Positions 57,025-64,000 of a DNA stretch of 64,000 nt are shown piece by piece. This DNA is from Sesbania bispinosa (Eukaryota; Streptophyta; Magnoliopsida; Fabales; Fabaceae). The DNA is taken from assembly GCA_026901365.1 (NCBI GenBank), contig QLOH01000312.1, forward strand, positions 868,001 through 932,000, given 5' to 3'. The position numbers and the translations under genes are program-made. Numbering within the stretch: position 1 is the first letter of the stretch; every line of letters begins with the position of its first letter. Below the pieces are notes generated by a model, which saw only the letters and a list, made by a program, of their open reading frames with translations, was not told where the DNA came from and searched no databases.

Positions 57025-58992
57025 TGTAACATCCCGAAAATTGGTCCTAAGAAGAATCTAGAGGAAGTTACAAGTAAGATGAGAACTTAGGGGTTGGAAA
57101 GGAAAATAAGATGAGAGTTAGGGAAATGATTAAGAGTTATGAGTTTTGAGGGAACCGAGAAGAGAAAAACTAAGTATTGAGCCAAACCTGACTGTAGAGT
57201 TAGCATAGGAGAAGTCACGTCCGGTGGTAGAGAGGTTGGCACAGTGAAGAGGGGAGGAAGGAAGTAGAGACATTAGAAATAGGGAATTAGATTAAGATGG
57301 AAGTAACAAAGCTTAAACGAATTGGCCGGAAGGAGGAAGGGAGGCATAAACTCAAGGGACCGAGTTAGAAGGTGATTTTATGGAAAGGAATAAGAGAATA
57401 GAAGAGAATAGTCTCATGGATACTTAGAACCCTTAACGTTAGCCTTTTTGGAGTCAAATGATGAGTTATAACATGACTCATGCAAAGTTTGCCCCGTTAG
57501 GCTTCAACCAAGGTTATTGCTTGAGTTTGGGTTTTAAGCCTAATGACCTTGGTGCACTAATTCGAAAATATCTAGAGTTGAAGATGTCCAATTAAGGTAA
57601 TTCCACTTACATTAGAAAGCTAACATCCGGGGCTTCAGTTTGATATGATATATGATAGTATTCCGAGCTCATTTGCACACCCAAACAGCGCGTTTACACG
57701 CTCATGCGCGCGGAGGAGTAAAATTAGCATTCTGGAAGAAAATCTGGGCGCTCAAGTGCCCAAGTCTAATGCTCATGTCTCCCAAATAAAGACTTTGGGC
57801 GCTCAAGCGCCCTGTTGGGCGCTCAAGCGCGCGCGAGCGCATCCTGCCTCAATAAAACGCGCAGATTCTTCCTCCTCTTTATTTCTTCTTTTCTCTAGGG
57901 TTTCAAGTGAGAGAGAGAGAGAGTTTTTAGAGAGAGAAAGTGAGAGGAAGAAGGAGCTAGTTGATTAGAAGCCTTCCCCACCTCTTGGAGCTTGAAGATC
58001 ATCCTTCTCTTCTTCCCATTTTCACCAAGTTTCTCCTATTTAAGGTGAGTGTGGTTCTCACTCACTTGTAATCTTGATTGCTATCCTATGTATGCTCCCT
58101 ATTCATTTTCCCCCTTGCTATTATTGTTGATTAGAGTTGATTTTATGCAAACCTAGGGTGGATTATTGGAATGATTGAATGTATGACCTTGTTACGCAAA
58201 CCCTAGGTTAGAGGATTTGGGAATTTTGTGAAATCTTGCATTGTTGATGTTGAACCTTGGCTTTGTTGTTGTTTATGCACATATTTATGCTTGTGAAAGT
58301 ATTGTTATCCACATGAAATCATTTACTCATGTTTTTGAAAAGAAAGGGATTTGGGTCTTAGGACCTCGTCTTTTGAAAGGAAGAGTTTTTGGGGTCTTTT
58401 AGACCTCATGTTGAAAATTAATGACTTTGAATCCTTAGACTTCATGTTTAAAATATTGATTTTTGGGTCCTTAGATTTCATGTTTAAAATGATCATGTAA
58501 AACACTCAGATTTTGGTCCCTGGACTCATGTTCCCAAGACTTTGTCTTCAATCCTTGAACTCATGTCAAATAATCAAGATTTTGGTCCATGGACTCATGC
58601 TTCAAGACTCTGTCTTCGGTCCATGGACTCATGTTAAAAGAAATAAATTCTTGTTTGAATCTATCACAGTTATTGGGTAAGGTCTTTTGGCCTTCAGGAA
58701 CGACGGTTCCTATTAGTCTGAGCTCAGTCTAGCCTCACAGATAAGTGGAAAGAACCCTTGGGTGTTGGGTAAAAAACTTCATGACTAACACTGCAATTAC
58801 GGTTGTTATTGGATGACTAACATTCTATGTTTTGATTTGATATTATGAACGTTTTATGAACTGATCAAGTTATGTTATACTGCTGCATGTTATGTGTTCT
58901 GTTTTCCCCCACATCGTACACACCGTTACCTCACTCACTGGGACGTAGTCTCATCCCACGATGTGGAAATTATATTTCAGTTGTGTAGGTTG
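57025..58992 (+). repeat. 3' LTR of the LARD-like element, cut by the next element
   Basis: Collinear with 49609-51737 but lacking the MITE. It stops within TGTGTAGGTTGC where TGATAAGTGC of the Athila-like LTR begins; the rest should lie to the right of the window. Confidence 0.88.
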
Positions 58993-60518
58993 CTGATAAG
59001 TGCAAATTATATGATATATTCTTATATTTATACTGCACTTATCAAGGGTAAAATTGTAATTTATGCCCCAAAATAATCCTTTTTTGTAAATAATTGCATG
59101 AATTGTGTTTGTTTAGTTTGAATTTGAATTTGATGCTATTTTGATTAGAAATCTGTTGACTTTGCAGATTTAGGAGAAAGATTTGAATTGGAAAAGAAGA
59201 TATCATTAATTGTGGAAAGAATCTGCAAATTTGGAGTTTAAATGAAAGCAAATAAAGATAAGATCAGCAGCCATTTAAGCAAGGATTTTGTGGATAACTT
59301 TCTCAATTTGAATTCAAGATAAAATAAACACAAAATCAAGTCAAAGGGGGGAAACAAGGAAAGCCAAGCAAGCAAGAATAATATCAGAAAGAGATCAAGA
59401 TGTTAAATGAAGAAACAAAGAAAAGCTGCAGCGTGTTTCACGCTCCAACTGCGCTGAGCGCAGGTTAGAGCGCACCTCACTAGAAGTCACACTTCACCTG
59501 CGCTGAGCGTAGGTGAAGCGCAGCACATGGATCAGTTTTTTAAATTTCAAATTTAGATAGATCTCTTCCAGATTTAAAGTAGCTTTCCTGAGTCTATAAA
59601 TAGGACATTTTGTAAAGATCAAGGAGGCTAGAGTCGGTGAGTTTAGAATAGAGTTTAGGGCTCAAGTTCAGAGGAGACCCCGAAGGGCTGCCGAGATAGC
59701 AATACAAGGATTGAAGAAGGTGACAGATTCTTCATTGGTTTGTAATGGCTGCCATACGTAGCTAAATTCTCCAGTTAGATTGAATGTAGTTGATTCAATC
59801 CCCAAGTGTATGTGAATTCTCGTATTTAACTATGAATCCTTGTTTTTATGATATCGGTACTTTTATGCTTTACTTAATGCATAGCTTCTGCCTGTTAGCC
59901 AGAGTTATAAGTTAGTTTTAGGATAGTATGTGATAGAGATTTTCCAAATTAACAGCGAGTTTGGGGGAGCCTAGACATAGGAAACTTGAACTCTGATCGG
60001 TAAAAGTACTCATAGTAATTGTTATAGGAATATAGGGGGAATCGATGATTAAAGATGGAATGTGACAACCTCTTTATAGTAGTCCCTATAGGAATATGCA
60101 GTGAATTGATAGTTTTAACAATTGACAAATAGAACAATCAAGCCGTGGTAGTTTGTCGCCTGGGAGAACCCGCATGGGCTACCGTCGAGTGGTTTACTAC
60201 TGGTAACTCGGGGTAAAACAATAGAGTTGGCTAAGGTATCATAAGAATAAATTCATAATTAATGAAGGAATTCACATACAAAAGGGGTGCGATGATACGA
60301 AGTTCAATCCTAATCCAAGTAAAGTTATCTTACTCTATTTTATTGTTTCATCTACTTTATGCCATTTATTTTCTGCATAACAAATATCATCCAAAAATAG
60401 TTTTTCACTTGATAATCTGATCACTAAATTATACGAAGTGAACCGTTCCCTGTGGATACGATACTCATACTTACTATTATACTGCTGGAATATTTGTAAG
60501 CTTGCCAGAATCTCATCA
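58993..60518 (+). repeat. 5' LTR of the Athila-like element
   Basis: TGATAAGTGCAAATT to TCTCATCA, 1526 bp, ending eight bases before the primer-binding site. It holds a GCGCTGAGCGC array (59447-59520) and TATAAATA (59595-59602). The right border is taken from the TGAT/ATCA end pair. Confidence 0.75.
59447..59520 (+). promoter_or_regulatory. Palindrome array GCGCTGAGCGC
   Basis: CTGCGCTGAGCGCAG (59449) and CACCTGCGCTGAGCGTAGGTG (59498), each followed by a GAGCGCA/AAGCGCA half. The TATA box at 59595 is about 75 bp on. Confidence 0.8.
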
Positions 60519-60526
60519 AGTATTTT

Positions 60527-60544
60527 TGGCGTCGTTGCCGGGGA
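60527..60544 (+). promoter_or_regulatory. Primer-binding site of the Athila-like element
   Basis: TGGCGTCGTTGCCGGGGA, the form usual for Athila-type elements (one base from TGGCGCCGTTGCCGGGGA). Confidence 0.8.
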
Positions 60545-60856
60545 ACGGTGTATCAATTCGTATAGACTTGGGAGGTCTAACTATCAAGTTGTATATACTC
60601 TATCTTAGGATTAGATTTTTATTTTTTAGGAATTTTTAGGAATTTTTCTTTTTGTTTTTTTTGTTTTATTTTTTATTCTTTTTATAAAAATTCTCTTTCA
60701 CACTTACCTTTTTCAAGTTCTCTTGTTTATGCTTTGAGAGGCCAGGTGTCCCCAAATCAGTTACAATTTGATCCAGAAATAGAAAGGACATCAAGGAGGA
60801 ACAAAAGTAGAAACAAGAGGAGGAGGAGAAGGATACTTGAGGAAGAACCCAAAAAT

Positions 60857-61507
60857 ATGGCAGAAGAACAACCACCAAGAAGAAGGACCTTGGGAGAATA
60901 TGTTAAGCATCAAGGACCTCGCCATTTTTCAAGCATTGTCTTACCCACAACAGCGAAGTCCTTGGAGTTGAAGGCTGCTCACCTCAATCTTATAAGTTCC
61001 CATAAATTCGCAGGATTGGATCATGATGATCCACATACACATCTTTCAAATTTTTATGAATTAATTGGCACTATGGGTTTTGAGGAAGGTGATTTAGAGT
61101 CTGTATATTTACGCTTGTTTCCTTTCTCATTGATAGGTAAAGCTAAGGAGTGGTTGAAGTCACACCCAAATCAAAGTCTGAATAATTGGGAAGTGGTTGA
61201 AGACAAATTTTTTAGAAGATTTTTCCCACCAGGAAAATATATACAAGCCAAATCAGACATCTCCACATTCAGGCAAGGAGCAGATGAACCATTATGTGAA
61301 TCCTGGGAGAGATACAAATCTTTGCTGCGCAAATGTCCTAATCATGGCTATGATGACATTTCTCAACTCAATATTTTCTGCAATGGACTCAAGCCAGATT
61401 GCAAATCTTTCATAGATGCTGCGGCAGGAGGAACTATCTTATCAGTGGATGCAGAGCGAGCAATCTCAATCATTGACAACTTTGCTCAAAATGATCAACA
61501 AGCCTAG
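60857..61507 (+). CDS. Athila-like gag (capsid part)
   Basis: First ATG at 60857; the frame is open further upstream to about 60734 but has no ATG there. LGEYVKHQGPRHFSSIVLP and KFAGLDHDDPHTHLSNFYEL are followed by FPFSLIGKAKEWLKSHP and FFRRFFPPGKYIQAKSDIST, the retrotrans_gag signature of Athila-type elements. It ends at TAG 61505-61507; the same frame continues at once into the next open region. It would form virus-like particles around element RNA. Confidence 0.85.
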   Translation: MAEEQPPRRRTLGEYVKHQGPRHFSSIVLPTTAKSLELKAAHLNLISSHKFAGLDHDDPHTHLSNFYELIGTMGFEEGDLESVYLRLFPFSLIGKAKEWLKSHPNQSLNNWEVVEDKFFRRFFPPGKYIQAKSDISTFRQGADEPLCESWERYKSLLRKCPNHGYDDISQLNIFCNGLKPDCKSFIDAAAGGTILSVDAERAISIIDNFAQNDQQA

Positions 61508-61543
61508 TGTGGACGACAACCAGCTCAAATACAGAAGAAGGGA

Positions 61544-63028
61544 ATGTTGGAACTTAATACTAGTGATGTCATTCTAGAAGAGAATAAGCTTATCAAGATC
61601 CAGATAGAGGCACTCACTGAAACATTAAAAGCACTCCCTCAACAACTTAAGGCTGTCCAATCTCAACCAATTCAAGTTCAACCATTGATATGTGACTTCT
61701 GTGGAGGAGACCATCCCAATGGTCAATGCTCTTTCCAAGAAACTCAAGCAGAGCAAGTCAATTTCATGGGTAACCAGGGGAGGCAAGGTAATTTCTCCAA
61801 CAATAATAACCAGTACTCTCAAGGATGGAGAAACAACCAAAACAACTCTGGTTGGGGGCAGAATGGTGGAAATAGGCAGACACCTTATCAACAGCAGCAA
61901 CCGACTACGCATGACATACTAAGTAGGTTGGAAGGGAAGATTGATACCTTCTTACAAGGATTCGATGGATTCAAGAAGAACACAGAAGCATCAATCAAAG
62001 CATTAGAAAGTCAAGTGAGCCAGTTAGCAAAAGAGATGGCAGAACACAAGAATGGCCACTTCACAGCAAACACTCAGACCAATCCAAAGGAGCACTGCAA
62101 CTTGATTGCTACTGATGGCATCAAGTTAGAGGAAAGCGATATAGAAGAAAACATCACCTTTAAAGAGCAAGTGCCCACAGAAGAGATTATCCGGAAGAGT
62201 GTTCAACAAGAGGAAAAGCCAGAGGCAGTGCAAGAAGAAGAGGAAGAACCAGAAGAGGTCTACACCACAGGTAAGTCACTTGACCCAGGTAAGTTCACTA
62301 TACCACTCTCTATTGGAAATTTACCTGCTACTCATGCTTTATTGGATCTTGGAGCGAACATCAATTTGACGCCGCTATCATATTTTAACAAGTTGGGAAT
62401 TTTGAAGGTCAAGCCTGCCAAAGTAAAGTTACTGCTTGCAAATAAATCAACTCACAGCCCGTATGGGATAATTGAAGACTTACCAATCAAAGTGGATAAG
62501 TTTGTATATGTTGTTGACTTCTACATTGCAGAGACAGAAGAGGAGGATACTGATGTCCCCCTAATTTTAGGAAGACCCTTCATGAAAGCTGCCAAGGCAA
62601 TAGTGGATGTTGATCGGGGGAAATACCAGTTAAGCTCTAAGGATGAGAGCATTGTGTTCCATATTGACAGAGGAATCCACAAGGTGCAAAAAACTCCAGA
62701 AAAATTAAAAATGGATCCTACTGATGGGATCTATCAATTTAAATCTAAATCTCAGCTGCCAAAGGTAAGAAAGAAAGCAGCTTCTCCAGATATTGTGGGG
62801 CAAAAGAAGAAAAAGGTTTATGGATTTCTGAGGAAACCAAGAATGAGAGTGAAGCATCCAGAATCTATCATGGAGTTCAGATTCAAGAAGAGGAAAAGAT
62901 CAACATCAGACACAGAGGAAGACAGTAAAGACAGTGATGAGAATACAAAAAATTGTCATGGAGGATGGGAATTGAAAGGAAGAATAGGAACAGAGTCAAC
63001 CATCATCCTCCAATTGAGGCCACCATAA
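61544..63028 (+). CDS. Athila-like gag knuckle, spacer and aspartic protease
   Basis: In the same frame as the upstream gag, with ATG at 61544, 494 codons. Near residue 50 is a CX2CX3HX4C knuckle (CDFCGGDHPNGQC). Gln/Asn-rich sequence and a coiled-coil-like part (about 130-170) follow, then an acidic spacer. A retroviral-type protease begins near residue 255: FTIPLSIGNLPATHALLDLG, with DLGAN where D-S/T-G-A is expected, and VPLILGRPFMKAAKAIVDVD. The frame ends 23 bases before the post-pol region, so RT, RNase H and integrase are deleted. The changed active-site residue suggests an inactive protease. Confidence 0.85.
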   Translation: MLELNTSDVILEENKLIKIQIEALTETLKALPQQLKAVQSQPIQVQPLICDFCGGDHPNGQCSFQETQAEQVNFMGNQGRQGNFSNNNNQYSQGWRNNQNNSGWGQNGGNRQTPYQQQQPTTHDILSRLEGKIDTFLQGFDGFKKNTEASIKALESQVSQLAKEMAEHKNGHFTANTQTNPKEHCNLIATDGIKLEESDIEENITFKEQVPTEEIIRKSVQQEEKPEAVQEEEEEPEEVYTTGKSLDPGKFTIPLSIGNLPATHALLDLGANINLTPLSYFNKLGILKVKPAKVKLLLANKSTHSPYGIIEDLPIKVDKFVYVVDFYIAETEEEDTDVPLILGRPFMKAAKAIVDVDRGKYQLSSKDESIVFHIDRGIHKVQKTPEKLKMDPTDGIYQFKSKSQLPKVRKKAASPDIVGQKKKKVYGFLRKPRMRVKHPESIMEFRFKKRKRSTSDTEEDSKDSDENTKNCHGGWELKGRIGTESTIILQLRPP

Positions 63029-63265
63029 ATTTTAAGTGACCAGTCGTCGAGCTATCAGACGTTAAACAAGCGCTTCCTGGGGGGCAACCCAGCATTTTTT
63101 TTGTTTTAATTTCTCTTTGGTTTTTGTTTTTGATTTTTGATTTGTTTAGAGTCAATACCTATGTAAAATAAGAAATTGTTAGGGATTGGATTCATTTTAA
63201 TGAATAAAGGATGAGAAACAATTGAAGTTAGGAAGCAGTAGAAAACAGAAAATAGAATTTCAATT
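63029..63265 (+). other. Post-pol conserved region of the Athila-like element
   Basis: GTCGAGCTATCAGACGTTAA and GCGCTTCCTGGGGGGCAACC (63045-63089) form a block familiar from legume Athila/Calypso-type elements downstream of the pol genes. A T-rich stretch follows. No env-like frame is visible. Confidence 0.5.
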
Positions 63266-63269
63266 CTGT

Positions 63270-63495
63270 TTTCTGCGCTGCACTCGCGCTTAGCGCAGGT
63301 GAAGCGCAGATTTGATGATCAGTCTTTGTTTTCTGCGGTTCACTTACGCTAAGCGTGGGTAAAGCGCAGAATTTTAAACTTTACTCTCTATTTCCTACGC
63401 TTCACCTACGTTGAGCGTAGGTGAAGCGCAGCGGCACACTTCACATTCTATGAAGCACGCGCTACACTTTCGCTCAGCGAAAGTGCAGCGCAAAC
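63270..63495 (+). repeat. Second GCGCTTAGCGC palindrome array, inside the element
   Basis: Four units: TGCACTCGCGCTTAGCGCAG, CACTTACGCTAAGCGTGGGT, CACCTACGTTGAGCGTAGGTG and CACTTTCGCTCAGCGAAAGTG, three of them followed by AAGCGCAG or CAGCGCA. Same unit design as the LTR array at 59447, but outside the LTR. Confidence 0.8.
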
Positions 63496-64000
63496 GCGTG
63501 CTGCAACTTTTATTTGAAAATTTGGAGCGAGGGAAGGACATTTCAACCTTCCCTCAACTCCTAAACTCCCATTTTCTCTGAGTTTCATCCTTTCCTTTGA
63601 CCTTTTCACTTCCATATCCACTTCTTTTCAGTTTCTGAGGCTACACTAGGTATGTTTTTATAGTTTTAGTCTTTTTGCACCGATTAAAATTTTCAGTTTT
63701 TCATTTATTTGAGCAAAACCTTAGGATAGAAAACTTAGGCTCTTAGGACCCTTTAGATTAGGAAAAATTTGTCAATAGAGTCTTTGTTTGTTACTGTGGT
63801 ATGCTTATTGGTGTATTTTCATATGTTTAGGTGGTAGTTTTTGAAATGCTCAATGAATTTTTTCAAGTTGTTCTGTTTGGTGCATGTATGACCAGTTTGT
63901 TCCATAATTTTTGCATGACCATGCGTGAATGACTGTGCCCTTTTGCATGTTGCTGATAACATGATTTTTGGGCTTAATATTTGTTACCAAATTTTTGCCC
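63496..64000 (+). other. Non-coding 3' region of the Athila-like element
   Basis: Pyrimidine-rich sequence and A/T runs with no frame of note; continues past the window edge. Confidence 0.4.

Larger units (their letters stand above)
49609..58992 (+). mobile_element. Large non-autonomous gypsy-type element (LARD-like)
   Basis: Two long, roughly 97% similar LTRs (49609-52187 and 57025 onward), an initiator-Met primer-binding site (52191) and a polypurine tract (57012-57024) frame a 4.8-kb interior. That interior has no gag or pol of its own on the plus strand. It contains tandem 52-bp repeats, an inserted CACTA-like element and a reversed relic of another retrotransposon. The 3' LTR is interrupted at 58992 by the next element. 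Confidence 0.8.
58993..64000 (+). mobile_element. Athila/Calypso-like Ty3/gypsy element, right part outside
   Basis: 5' LTR, a TGGCGTCGTTGCCGGGGA primer-binding site, gag and protease on one strand, then a direct jump to the post-pol conserved region near 63045. Reverse transcriptase and integrase are absent, so the copy is non-autonomous. The 3' LTR is not reached. Confidence 0.82.

Noticed and set aside
1..64000. Palindrome arrays as a CRISPR array
   Set aside because: Spacing is irregular, the units are self-complementary and lie in LTRs of a plant genome; no cas genes.

Overview
The window looks like plant nuclear heterochromatin, most likely from a phaseoleoid legume such as Glycine or a close relative. 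It has no operons or bacterial signals. Spliced plant-type exons, Sirevirus, Tekay-like and Athila-like LTR retrotransposons, Stowaway MITEs, CACTA elements and Helitrons fill most of it. Species assignment is inference from familiarity with these element families, not from a search.

Layout. 1-5423 is the 3' part of a broken Ty1/copia Sirevirus with a complete 3' LTR, inserted into an older LTR (5424-5681). 5.8-13.0 kb holds the one convincing host locus: a two-exon minus-strand SINA-like RING E3 ligase gene. Its intron contains a 5'-truncated antisense LINE, and a decayed second copy of its promoter and exon 1 lies at 5.8-6.5 kb. 14.1-16.2 kb is a MITE cluster. 16377-22853 is Helitron 1, which carries a plastid-type RPS9 exon relic, decayed helicase and a solo LTR with a perfect 5-bp target duplication. 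23.2-24.3 kb is a CACTA transposase relic next to a reversed LTR fragment. 27040 to about 31.7 kb is Helitron 2 (minus strand: helicase, B3-like and RPA-like pieces). 32.4-33.8 kb has three more MITEs. 34288-42565 is an 8.3-kb CACTA element with matching TIRs and TSD; it contains LTR fragments, a truncated Ty3/gypsy element and one exon of an ornithine aminotransferase gene. 43096-43343 (mini-Helitron, minus) and 43344-48354 (Helitron 3, plus, with an RPA-like gene and a SINE) abut head to head. 49609-58992 is a large non-autonomous gypsy-type element with two similar LTRs; its 3' LTR is cut by an Athila-like element that runs from 58993 off the right edge.

There is no joint pathway. The genes with recognisable function are the SINA-like ligase (probably C-terminally truncated) and transposon genes, nearly all broken. 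The most interesting theme is in the non-coding DNA. At least five distinguishable LTR families carry an array of short perfect palindromes just upstream of the TATA box or leader. Four related gypsy LTRs, and in modified form a fifth, also place a consensus 5' splice site inside a small inverted repeat. Both patterns look like a shared, replaceable LTR control module.
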